64,000 nt of DNA from Micromonospora echinospora (lineage in GTDB: Bacteria > Actinomycetota > Actinomycetes > Mycobacteriales > Micromonosporaceae): contig NZ_LT607413.1 in assembly GCF_900091495.1 (NCBI RefSeq), positions 4,975,001 to 5,039,000 of the forward strand. Direction: 5' to 3'. Below the pieces are notes generated by a model that ran no database searches, was not told the DNA's origin, and saw only the letters and a program-made list of their open reading frames with translations. A program made the position numbers and the translations under genes. Shown here in pieces: positions 25,390-35,258 of the stretch; positions within the stretch are counted from its first letter, which is position 1, and every line of letters starts with the position of its first letter.

Positions 25390-26189
25390 AGCGGTTCGCG
25401 CTCAACTCGGCGACGACGAAGCGGTGGCCCCTGCCGGACCTCGTCGCCGGCTGCGCCGACGCCGGGGTGTCCGGGGTGGGGCTGTGGCGGGAGGATCTGG
25501 CCGCGTACGGGGTCGAGGCGGCTGCGGCGCTGGTGCGGGACGCGGGCCTGACCGTCACGTCGCTGTGCCGCGGCGGGTTCTTCAGCACGCCGGGCTGGCT
25601 CGACGAGAACCGGCGTGCCGTCGACGAGGCCGCGGCGGTGGGCGCGCCGGTGCTGGTGCTGGTCTCCGGCGGCCTGCCCGACGGCAGCCGGGACGTCGAC
25701 GGTGCCCGGGCGCACGTGCGGGACGCGATCGGCGAGCTGGTGCCGTACGCGCGGGCCGCCGGGGTTCAGCTCGCCGTGGAGCCGTTGCACCCGATGTTCT
25801 GTTCCGACCGGTGCGTGGTCGCCAGTCTCGGCCAGGCCCTGGACCTCGTCGCGCCGTATCCGGCGGAGACGGTGGGCGTCGTCGTCGACACGTACCACCT
25901 CTGGTGGGACGACCAGGTGTGGGCGCAGATCGCGCGGGCCGGCCGGGAGAGACGCATCGCCTGCTTCCAGATCGCCGACTGGGTGACGCCGCTGCCGGCG
26001 GGGGTGCTGCTCGGCCGGGGGCTGCCCGGCACGGGCTGCGTCGAGCTGCGCCGCTTCCGGGAGGCCGTGGACGCGGCCGGCTACGTCGGACCGGTGGAGG
26101 TGGAGGTCTTCGCCGAGGAGGTGTGGGCGCGCCCCGGCCGGGAGGTGCTCGACGAGGCCGTCGCCGGTTACCTCACGCACGTCGCCTGA
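25386..26189 (+). CDS. Sugar phosphate isomerase/epimerase-type TIM barrel
   Basis: A 267-aa protein; the GTG at 25386 overlaps the preceding TGA. It fits the AP-endonuclease-2/xylose isomerase-like TIM barrel: VTSLCRGGFF, LAVEPLHPMF (metal-site Glu about 135), VGVVVDTYHLWWD (Asp and His ligands about 164-168), and final VEVEVFAEE. These enzymes interconvert keto- and aldo-sugars or epimerise them using a divalent metal. It is the last gene of the catabolic trio; its end overlaps the convergent DedA gene by 17 nt. Confidence 0.87.
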   Translation: MKRFALNSATTKRWPLPDLVAGCADAGVSGVGLWREDLAAYGVEAAAALVRDAGLTVTSLCRGGFFSTPGWLDENRRAVDEAAAVGAPVLVLVSGGLPDGSRDVDGARAHVRDAIGELVPYARAAGVQLAVEPLHPMFCSDRCVVASLGQALDLVAPYPAETVGVVVDTYHLWWDDQVWAQIARAGRERRIACFQIADWVTPLPAGVLLGRGLPGTGCVELRRFREAVDAAGYVGPVEVEVFAEEVWARPGREVLDEAVAGYLTHVA

Positions 26190-26814
26190 TCCGTCCACCC
26201 GGTCCCCGGTCCGGCCGCTTGCGGCGGTGCCGCCACACCCGCAGGGCCACGCCGACGCCGACCAGCGTCAGCAGGACCCACTCACCGATTCCCAGCTCCC
26301 GCTCCAGGTAACGGTAGGAGGCTGCGGCGAGATAGCCGAGCAGCGCGACGCCGGTCGCCCACACCACGCCACCGGCCAGGTTCGCCCGCAGGAACGTCGC
26401 CCAGCGCATCCCGCCCGCGCCCGCCGCCAGGGGCACCACGACCCGCAGGACCGCGATCCAGCGGCCGGACACCACCGCCCAGGCCCCGCGCCGGGCGACC
26501 AGGCGGCGGGCCTGGGCGATGTCGAGGCGGCGGCGCAGCGGACCGGGGGCACGGGCCAGCATGCCCGGTCCGTAGCGTCGTCCCAGGGCATAGCCGACCT
26601 GGTCGCCGAGGCATGCCCCGACCGTCCCGGCGACGACCACCGCCCACAGCGGCAGCGCACCGTGGTGGGCCGCCAGCCCGCCGACCAGGATCGCCGTCTC
26701 GCCGGGCACGACCAGCCCGAGCAGGGTCGACGACTCCAGGGCCGGCAGGACGAACACCAGTGCCAGGACGAGGGCCGGTGGTAGCCCGGCGAGTGCCGTC
26801 ACCACCCTGTCCAT
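26173..26814 (-). CDS. DedA-family membrane protein
   Basis: A 213-aa protein; the ATG at 26814 is the likely start, though its ribosome site is weak and an in-frame ATG about 50 nt further upstream is possible. DedA/SNARE-associated features: ESSTLLGLVVPGETAILVGG (residues about 26-45, with the conserved Glu in PGE), GACLGDQVGYALGRRYG (about 65-81) and SGRWIAVLRVVVPLAAG (about 112-128, conserved Arg). Known members are proposed lipid flippases or proton-dependent transporters in membrane homeostasis. The C-terminus is strongly basic. It stands alone on the minus strand, divergent from the PAP2-kinase fusion gene. Confidence 0.85.
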   Translation of the reverse strand: MDRVVTALAGLPPALVLALVFVLPALESSTLLGLVVPGETAILVGGLAAHHGALPLWAVVVAGTVGACLGDQVGYALGRRYGPGMLARAPGPLRRRLDIAQARRLVARRGAWAVVSGRWIAVLRVVVPLAAGAGGMRWATFLRANLAGGVVWATGVALLGYLAAASYRYLERELGIGEWVLLTLVGVGVALRVWRHRRKRPDRGPGGRIRRRA

Positions 26815-26936
26815 CCGCTGATTGTCGTCCCGAACGGGTTGGCGGGTGGGCGGGAAAGCCATTCCGCGGTGCGTGTTCCGTAGGGTTCGGGGCGACAGCG
26901 GGCACCCGAGCCGGATGAGGGGGCGGCCGAGGAGCG

Positions 26937-29279
26937 GTGGTAACGCGGACACGTCGCCCGTCGCCGGCGCTGCTGGTCAGCCTGGCCGTTTCGACCGGTC
27001 TGCTGGTGGCGGTGAGCGCGGCCACCCGGAGCCGTCCCGTACCGCTGTCGGAGCGGGACCTGTTCACCCTGCTCAACCACCTTCCCGCCGGGCTTACCCC
27101 GGCCCTGCTCCTCGTCATGCAGGCCGGCTCGTACCCGGCGGTGTTCGTCGCCGCCGCCGCAGCCGTCGTCGCGGGCCGGGTCGGCACTGCGTGGAGACTC
27201 CTGCTGGCCGGGAACCTCGCGTACTGGCTCACGGTCGCCGTCAAGGTCGCGGTCGCCCGGCAACGTCCGGCTGCGCTGCTCACCGACGTGGTGCTGCGCG
27301 ACACGATCACCGGTCCGTACGGTTATCCCTCGGGGCACGTCGCGGTCGCCACCGCGCTGGCTCTCGTCGCGGCCCAGGCCGGAGGCACCCGGTGGCGCCG
27401 CGCGGCCTGGGTGGTGATCGCCCTGGTCGCCGTCGCACGGATCCACGTAGGGGCGCACCTGCCGGCCGACGCCGTCGGCGGGTTCCTCGTCGGCTGGCTC
27501 GCGGTGTGCCTGACCCGGCTCGCGGTCGGCGAGGTCGGACCGCAACGGTCGGAGCCCGCCCTACGGGCGGCACTGCGGCGACGCGCGGTCGACGTGGCAC
27601 GGCTGGAGCCGATCCACGGCGACGCCCGGGGGTCACAGCCGTGGCAGGCGGTCACCACCGACGGGCGGCGGCTCTTCGTGAAGGTGACCGGCGGCCAGCA
27701 ACGCGACGCGGACTGGGCCTACAAGCTCTACCGGAGGACGCGGTACCGGCACGTCGCCGACGCGCCGCCGTACCTGAGCGCCCGACAGCAGAACGAACAC
27801 GAGACCTGTCTGACCCTGCTGGCCGAACGTGCCGGCGTCCGGGTGCCGGCCGTCGTCACGACCACCAGCGTGTCCGGCGACGACGCGGTCCTCGTGCAGG
27901 AGTTCGTCGACGCCGCCGCGCTGCACGCCATCGTCGGGCCGGTCCCGATCGCCGCCGTACGGGACGCCTGGGAACAGGTGGCGCTCCTGCACCGGGCCGG
28001 CATCGCGCACCGCGACCTACGCGCCGCCAACGTGCTCGTCGGCCGGGACCGCGCGTACCTGGTCGACCTCGGCTTCGGCACCGACGACGCCACCGCCGAC
28101 CAGCAGGCCGCCGACGTCGTCGAGTTGATGGTCGCGCTGGCCACGCGGGTCGACCCGGCCAGCGTGGTCGCGGTCGCGGTGCGGTGCCTGGGCGCCGAGG
28201 TGGTCGCGGACTGCGTGCCGTTCCTGCAACCGCCGGTGCTCTCCCGCGCCGGCCGTGCCGCCCTGCGCGCCCACCCCGGCATGCTGGACCACCTCCGCCG
28301 GGAGATCCTGCGACGCTGCCCGGACCACGACCGCCCCGCCGCCAAGGTGGTCCGGATCAGCCGGCGCGGCATCCTGGAGCTGCTGGTCCTGGGGCTGCTC
28401 GCGCATCTGCTGCTCCCGCAGGTCGGCGAGGTACGCACCGCGTTGCGTCTCCTCGTGCACGCCCACCCGGTTGCTGTCGCGGCGGCGCTGCTCGGCTCCG
28501 CCCTCACCTATCTGATCAGCGGCGTCGTGCTCCGGTTGGCCACGGCGAACCGGATCCCGCTGCGCGAGGCCACCCTGGTGCAGGTCGCCGCCTCGTTCGC
28601 CAACCGGCTGGCTCCCGGTAGCCTCGGCGGTGCCGTGCTCAGTCTGCGGTATCTGCATCAGAAGGGACTGGCTACCGCTGAGGCGGCCACCGCCGTGGCC
28701 GTCTCCCGTACCGCGGGAGCGGTGTCGCTCCTGCTGCTCCTGCCGGTGCTGCTGCCTTTCGCCGGGCAACCCGCCCGTGCCCTCACCCACGCCGTGACCA
28801 GGGCGTGGCCGCTGCTGCTGGGAGCCTTCGCCGCCCTGCTCGTCCTGGCGGTCGTCCTCGCCGTGCCCGGGATCCGGCGCCGGGGGCGGGCGGTGGCCGG
28901 CCAGGTCGCCGCCGCCCTGCGCGCCCTGACCCACCAGCACGGCCTCCGGTGGCTCGTCGTCGCGTCCGGGGCGCTCACGCTCACCTACGGCCTCTGCCTC
29001 TACGTCGCGCTCCTCGCCGCAGGTCAGCCTTTCGACCTCGCTCTCGTCCCCCCGGTCGTCCTGGTGTGCGTCGTCGGTGAGGGCGTCGCCTCCGTCGCGC
29101 CCACCCCCGGCGGCCTCGGCGCCACCGAGGCCGCGCTCGTCTCCGGCCTGGTGCTCTACGGGGTGCCCCTGGACACCGCCATCGCCGGCGTCCTGGTCTA
29201 CCGCCTCGCGACGTTCTGGCTGCCGGTACCGCCGGGTTACCTGGCCCTGCGGGTCATGACCCATCGCCGGCTGCTGTGA
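26937..29279 (+). CDS. PAP2 phosphatase - kinase-like - UPF0104 membrane fusion protein
   Basis: A 780-aa protein in three parts. Residues 1-195 are a PAP2 lipid phosphatase with all three motifs: K103 to RP110-111, PSGH 131-134, and R168 to H174. Residues about 215-450 are a kinase-like domain related to RIO/ABC1 kinases: K249 in LFVKV, HRDLRAANVLV (H358, D360, N365) and DLGFG (377-381). Residues about 465-780 are a multi-helix UPF0104/lysylphosphatidylglycerol-synthase-like region (FANRLAPGSLGGAVLSLRY; PTPGGLGATEAALVSG). It may couple lipid dephosphorylation, phosphorylation and flipping at the membrane; inference. The GTG start at 26937 follows GAGGAG very closely, so the exact start is uncertain. 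Confidence 0.85.
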   Translation: MVTRTRRPSPALLVSLAVSTGLLVAVSAATRSRPVPLSERDLFTLLNHLPAGLTPALLLVMQAGSYPAVFVAAAAAVVAGRVGTAWRLLLAGNLAYWLTVAVKVAVARQRPAALLTDVVLRDTITGPYGYPSGHVAVATALALVAAQAGGTRWRRAAWVVIALVAVARIHVGAHLPADAVGGFLVGWLAVCLTRLAVGEVGPQRSEPALRAALRRRAVDVARLEPIHGDARGSQPWQAVTTDGRRLFVKVTGGQQRDADWAYKLYRRTRYRHVADAPPYLSARQQNEHETCLTLLAERAGVRVPAVVTTTSVSGDDAVLVQEFVDAAALHAIVGPVPIAAVRDAWEQVALLHRAGIAHRDLRAANVLVGRDRAYLVDLGFGTDDATADQQAADVVELMVALATRVDPASVVAVAVRCLGAEVVADCVPFLQPPVLSRAGRAALRAHPGMLDHLRREILRRCPDHDRPAAKVVRISRRGILELLVLGLLAHLLLPQVGEVRTALRLLVHAHPVAVAAALLGSALTYLISGVVLRLATANRIPLREATLVQVAASFANRLAPGSLGGAVLSLRYLHQKGLATAEAATAVAVSRTAGAVSLLLLLPVLLPFAGQPARALTHAVTRAWPLLLGAFAALLVLAVVLAVPGIRRRGRAVAGQVAAALRALTHQHGLRWLVVASGALTLTYGLCLYVALLAAGQPFDLALVPPVVLVCVVGEGVASVAPTPGGLGATEAALVSGLVLYGVPLDTAIAGVLVYRLATFWLPVPPGYLALRVMTHRRLL

Positions 29280-29404
29280 CGGCGGAGCCGGAACGGTCGG
29301 ACCGGTGACGGAACCGGGGCGGCCGGTGCGCCGACTACCACGGGCGGGGTTTCGGTGCCGGCCCACCGGGTATCGGCCCGCGACGGGCCAGAGGCGGTGG
29401 GAAC

Positions 29405-29587
29405 GTGAACCTCAGCAAACTGGGCGACATGGTGGTGGGTACGGCGGGCGACGTGGCCGGCAGCGTGGTGGACCCGCGAGCGGGTCTGGGCAAGCTGCGC
29501 TCGGCCGTCACCCCCCGCTCGGTGGTCACGCTGACCGCCGGTCTCCTACTCGGGTTCCTGCTGGGCCGGTCCTGGCGTCGTCGCTGA
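29405..29587 (+). CDS. Small single-helix membrane protein, 60 aa
   Basis: A GTG at 29405 with a modest GGTGGG upstream. It starts MNLSKLGDMVVG, then a Gly/Ala-rich part, and a single hydrophobic helix (about 39-54, VVTLTAGLLLGFLLG) ending RSWRRR. Its 3' end overlaps the convergent ccmH gene by 42 nt. The composition is protein-like; function unknown. Confidence 0.5.
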   Translation: MNLSKLGDMVVGTAGDVAGSVVDPRAGLGKLRSAVTPRSVVTLTAGLLLGFLLGRSWRRR

Positions 29588-30490
29588 CCGGGGTCGGGAC
29601 TCGACCAGCCGACGGATCTCCGCGGTGGCCGGGTGTTCCGGCGCGACGGCGAGGAACCGCCGCAGCGTCGCCGGTGCGTCCGCGGGCCGGGTGGTCCGCT
29701 GGGCCAGGCCCAGCACCAGCAGCCCGTCGGGCAGGTCGGGCGCGTGTGCGAGGACCTGCCGCGCGGCGTCCTCCGCCCCGGCGGCGTCCGACGAGCGCAG
29801 CAGGGCGAAGGCGAGGCGGAGCCGGAGGTCGTCGTCAGGCCGGTCCCGCAGCGCTTCCCGGTACATCTGCGCGGCGGCGTCGTACCGCTGCTGACTCTCC
29901 AGGTCCTGCGCCAGCCGCAGCGTGACCGCCGTCGGGTCGGCCACCGGTGTCGGCGGGGCCGGCGGCACCAGTTGGTCGGCGGCCACGGCCACCGTCGCCA
30001 CGACGGCGACCAGCCCGGCGGCGGTGAGCCACAGGGTGCGACGGGGGCGCCGACGGTGGATCCGGGCGGAGCCGCCGTCCGGTCGCCGCCGTTCGCCGTC
30101 CGGGGCGCGGGGCCGGAGAGTACGCGCCGCGGCGGCGCCGGCTCCGAGCAGCGTCACCGCAGGCACGACCCACAGCAGCAGCGCGAGCCCCCGCAGGCGC
30201 GGCTGGGCCAGCACCTCCTCGCCGTACCGGGCGACGAACCACTGGCGGATCTCCTCCGGGCTGCGGCCCCGCGCCACCTGGTCGGCGACCACCTGACGCA
30301 TCGAGGCGGCGACCGGGGAGCGGGAGTCGGCCACCGACTCGCCCTGACAGGAGGGGCAGCGGAGCCCGGCGGCGATGTCGGCGACCGGATCGGCTCCGTC
30401 CGCCGCCCCGGTCGACCGGACCAGCCCGCCGACCGCCAGCGCGAGCAGCACGCCCAGGCCCAGCGCGACGACCAGACGCCGACGGGTCAC
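29546..30490 (-). CDS. ccmH: CcmH-type cytochrome c maturation thiol protein with TPR domain
   Basis: A 314-aa protein; the GTG at 30490 overlaps the previous TGA. Residues 1-25 are a membrane anchor. LRCPSCQ (C45, C48) is the CcmH redox motif that reduces apocytochrome c. A membrane helix at about 105-125 is followed by another at about 155-175, then TPR-like repeats (about 195-300; RYDAAAQMYREALRDRPDD). This corresponds to the fused CcmH-CcmI arrangement. It is the last gene of the five-gene minus-strand set. Confidence 0.85.
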   Translation of the reverse strand: MTRRRLVVALGLGVLLALAVGGLVRSTGAADGADPVADIAAGLRCPSCQGESVADSRSPVAASMRQVVADQVARGRSPEEIRQWFVARYGEEVLAQPRLRGLALLLWVVPAVTLLGAGAAAARTLRPRAPDGERRRPDGGSARIHRRRPRRTLWLTAAGLVAVVATVAVAADQLVPPAPPTPVADPTAVTLRLAQDLESQQRYDAAAQMYREALRDRPDDDLRLRLAFALLRSSDAAGAEDAARQVLAHAPDLPDGLLVLGLAQRTTRPADAPATLRRFLAVAPEHPATAEIRRLVESRPRSATTPGPAQQEPE

Positions 30491-31031
30491 ACCGGCTCCA
30501 GCAGGGGGGACACCTGGACCTGAAGCCACTGCCGGGTGACCACGCCGTTCCGGTGCGCCACGACGCGGCCGTCGCGGTCCACCAGGAAGGTCTCCGGCAC
30601 GCCCCGGACGCCCCACTCGACAGCTCGGACGCCGTCGGGGTCGGGCAGCACGGTGAGTGCGTCGGCCCGGGTCTCCCGGAGCAGGGCACGCACCGCGTCC
30701 GGCCCGTCGCGCAGGTTGAGTCCGACTACCCGTAGCCCTCGTGGTGACCAGTCCCGGGCGATCTCCACCAGCAGCGGCAGTTCGTCCCGGCAGGGTCCGC
30801 ACCACGACGCGAAGACGTTGACCAGGACGACGTTTCCGCGCACGGCCGCCAGGTCGAAGGGCTCGCCGGTCAGGGTGGTGCCGGCGAGCGCCGGGGCGGT
30901 CACCGCCGGTCGCCCGTCACCTCCTGCCCGGGGTCGGTGGTCGACGGTGAGCACGATGCCGAGGGCGACGGCCACCAGCAGGACGGTGGCCGGGGCGGGC
31001 CGGAACCGCCACCACCGCCCGAGTCTTGTCC

Positions 31032-31035
<4 letters not shown>
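30487..31035 (-). CDS. ccmG: Membrane-anchored thioredoxin-like CcmG/DsbE/ResA protein
   Basis: A 182-aa protein; the ATG at 31035 overlaps the CcmF stop (ATGA). It has an N-terminal anchor (about 16-31) and a thioredoxin fold with WCGPC (C79, C82) and the cis-Pro segment GVPETFLVD. It should pass electrons to oxidised cysteines of apocytochrome c or of CcmH outside the membrane. It could equally be named ResA-like; its location within the ccm set favours CcmG. Confidence 0.87.
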
Positions 31036-32913
<1,878 letters not shown>

Positions 32914-32924
<11 letters not shown>

Positions 32925-33321
32925 CGGGTGGCTCCGAGGCCGACGGGGAGGGGCCGTACTCGTTGCCGTGCCGCACCACCACGTGGTCGGCGTCGAACAC
33001 CCCGTCGGCGCCGAGCCGTCCCTCGACGACCGCGTCCTCGCCCTCGCGGAAGGTCTCCGGTGGCACCCCGCGTTGCCGCACGGTCACCTCGCGGCCCGTG
33101 TCGGACAGGCGGAACACCACCAGCTCACCGTCGCGTCGCACCGAGCCCGGGACGACCTCGCCGCCGAGGCGGACCCGTTCCCGTGCGGTGTCCGGGTGGG
33201 CCAGCACCTCGCCCGGGGTGCGGTAGTAGGTGAGGGTGTCGCGCAGCGCGGCGGTCACCACCAGTCCGCCCGCGCCGAGCAGCACGGCGGTCAGCGCCAG
33301 GCGTCCGGGGCGGCGGATCAT
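32914..33321 (-). CDS. ccmE: CcmE heme chaperone
   Basis: A 135-aa protein; the ATG at 33321 overlaps the CcmC stop. It has an N-terminal membrane anchor (about 8-26) and an OB-fold domain (EVVPGSVRRDGELVVFRLSD). The heme-binding motif HxxxY is intact: H118 and Y122 in RHGNEY. It is thus the bacterial His type, not the archaeal Cys type. It carries heme between CcmC and CcmF. CcmA and CcmB, which normally release holo-CcmE from CcmC, are not encoded nearby. Confidence 0.93.
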
Positions 33322-34091
33322 GGCACCCGGGCCGGCACCGGTGGCGCGGGACGTCGCTGCGGCGGCGAGACGCGGGCCGGGTCGAGTCGGCGCTGCAACC
33401 GCACCACCCGGTGGGCCAGCACCCAGGTGGCGGCGACGGTCGCGGCGGCCAGGGCGAGCAGCAGCGCCAGCGCCATCCGGGGGTCGATCGGCGGTCGTTC
33501 GGGGGCGAGGATGGTGGCCTGCTGGTGCAGCGAGCGCCACCAGACCACCGAGAAGTGCACCACGGGTACGAGCAGGAAGCCGGCGATCCCGACGGCTGCG
33601 GCAGGACGGGCGACCTTCGGGTCCCCGTGGTGCGGCACCCCGGCCCGTTCGGCGAGGGCCCGGCGCAGGGCCAACGCGGCGGCGTACACCAGGGCCAGCA
33701 GGGCGGTACTGACCAGGCGGGGGTCCCAGGCCCACCAGGTGCCCCAGACCAGGTGGCCCCAGAGCGACCCGGTGGCGAGGGTCAGCACGGTGAGGACCAC
33801 CCCGATCTCGGTGGCGGCCAGCGCGACGTCGTCCCACCGGGCGTCGGCCCGGACGAGGTACGCGCCGCTGGCCGCGAGCACGACGGCGAACGCCAGATAG
33901 GCCACCCAGGCGGCGGGCACGTGCAGGTACATGAGGCGTTGCGGGTGGCCCTGCAGGGCGTCGGTCGGGGCCAGCAGGACGCTGGCCAGGCCGGCCGCGG
34001 CGGCGAGACCACCTCCGATCCAGGCCGTCGTGCGTCGGGCCGCGCTGCCTCGTGCGGAGTCCGCGGTCAGTTCAACGGTGGAAGTGCGCAT
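33318..34091 (-). CDS. ccmC: CcmC-type heme handling protein
   Basis: A 257-aa, six-helix protein. The tryptophan-rich motif GTWWAWDPRLVS (about 116-127) and conserved His (LMYLHVPAAW; VVHFSVVWW) mark CcmC, which presents heme to CcmE. It is the first gene of the minus-strand ccm set and is divergent from ctaC across 119 nt. The C-terminal 40 residues are a basic Pro-rich tail. Confidence 0.9.
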   Translation of the reverse strand: MRTSTVELTADSARGSAARRTTAWIGGGLAAAAGLASVLLAPTDALQGHPQRLMYLHVPAAWVAYLAFAVVLAASGAYLVRADARWDDVALAATEIGVVLTVLTLATGSLWGHLVWGTWWAWDPRLVSTALLALVYAAALALRRALAERAGVPHHGDPKVARPAAAVGIAGFLLVPVVHFSVVWWRSLHQQATILAPERPPIDPRMALALLLALAAATVAATWVLAHRVVRLQRRLDPARVSPPQRRPAPPVPARVP

Positions 34092-34210
34092 CCTCGTCCT
34101 GTCCGTGGCGGTCGATGCTCGCCTGCTGACGCTAACCGGCCTTAACCGACCATTAGCTGTAATTCGTAATTAGAGCGGCGAAAACGCCCGAAGTTACTAG
34201 GCTTGGGTCG
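34092..34210. promoter_or_regulatory. Divergent promoter region between ccmC and ctaC
   Basis: A 119-nt spacer with an unusually AT-rich core (34120-34200), a near-palindrome taattcgtaatta (34160-34172), repeated ttaacc/ctaacc elements and a small hairpin ggcgaaaacgcc. The maturation genes and the cytochrome genes are probably co-regulated from here. No Shine-Dalgarno precedes ctaC, so it may be translated from a leaderless mRNA. Confidence 0.55.
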
Positions 34211-35242
34211 ATGGACACGAGCGGAGACCCGGGGACGCGCTCCCGCTGGCAGCGCTGGCGTCGGCGACTCGTCCCGGTGGTGCTGGGCGGCGTGCTGGCG
34301 TCTGCCGGCTGCTCCGGCACGGCACCGTCCATCCTCGACCCGGCGGGGGCCGGCGCCAGCCGGATCGCCGGGCTGTGGTGGGTGCTGTTCTGGATCTCCA
34401 TGGCGGTCTTCGTCGAGGTCATGCTGCTGTTGGCCTGGGCCCTGGTGTTCCGCCGCCGACCAGGCGTCCGGGTCCGGCACGGCCAGCCGCTGCGATTCGT
34501 CGCGATCACCGGCGCCGGGATACCGCTGGTGATCCTGGTGACGGTCTACAGCCTCGGGCTGCGCGACCTCGCCGCGCTGGGCGACGGTCCGGCCCCCGGG
34601 GGGCCCGTCATCGAGGTCACCGGCCACAAGTGGTGGTGGGAGGTACGGGTGGCGGGCGTCGCCGGAGCCACCGCCAACGAACTGCACATCCCGGTGGGGG
34701 AGAAGGTGCGGATCCGGCTGCGGAGCGCCGACGTGCTGCACAGCTTCTGGGTGCCGCAGCTCATGTCGAAGACCGACCTGATCCCCGGGGAGGACCGGGA
34801 GACCTGGCTGCACGCCGACCGGGCCGGCAGCTACCGGGGCCAGTGCGCCGAGTACTGCGGCACCCAGCACGCGCACATGACGTTCCTCGTGGTGGCCGAA
34901 CCCCGCAGCGACTTCGACGCCTGGGTGACCCGACTCGGCTCACCCGCACCCCAGCCCCGGACCGACGCGCAGCGACGTGGGCAGGAGGCGTTCGTGCAGG
35001 GCACCTGCGCCGGCTGTCACGCGATCCGGGGCACCGGCGCGAACGGGCGGGTCGGTCCCGACCTGTCCGACGTCGGCTCCCGGTGGAGCATCGGGGCGGG
35101 AGCGGTGCCGAACGACGGCGGTCACCTGGGCGGCTGGATCGCCAACTCGCAGACGGTCAAGCCGGGCAACTACATGCCACCGCAGCCGGTCGACGCGGAC
35201 CGGCTGCCGGACCTCGTCGCCTACCTGCAGTCGCTGACGTGA
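34211..35242 (+). CDS. ctaC: Cytochrome c oxidase subunit II fused to cytochrome c (caa3 type)
   Basis: A 343-aa protein. The signal ends in a lipobox-like SAGC (C34). Two membrane helices (about 54-80, 94-114) precede a cupredoxin domain with CuA ligands H177, C212, C216, H220 and M223 (in CAEYCGTQHAHM). A C-terminal cytochrome c domain has CAGCH (266-270) and a likely distal Met in NYMPPQ. This is the caa3-type fusion, so it can accept electrons directly from a bc complex. It is the first gene of a nine-gene respiratory operon. Confidence 0.95.
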   Translation: MDTSGDPGTRSRWQRWRRRLVPVVLGGVLASAGCSGTAPSILDPAGAGASRIAGLWWVLFWISMAVFVEVMLLLAWALVFRRRPGVRVRHGQPLRFVAITGAGIPLVILVTVYSLGLRDLAALGDGPAPGGPVIEVTGHKWWWEVRVAGVAGATANELHIPVGEKVRIRLRSADVLHSFWVPQLMSKTDLIPGEDRETWLHADRAGSYRGQCAEYCGTQHAHMTFLVVAEPRSDFDAWVTRLGSPAPQPRTDAQRRGQEAFVQGTCAGCHAIRGTGANGRVGPDLSDVGSRWSIGAGAVPNDGGHLGGWIANSQTVKPGNYMPPQPVDADRLPDLVAYLQSLT

Positions 35243-35258
35243 GCGGAGGGGAGGAGGA

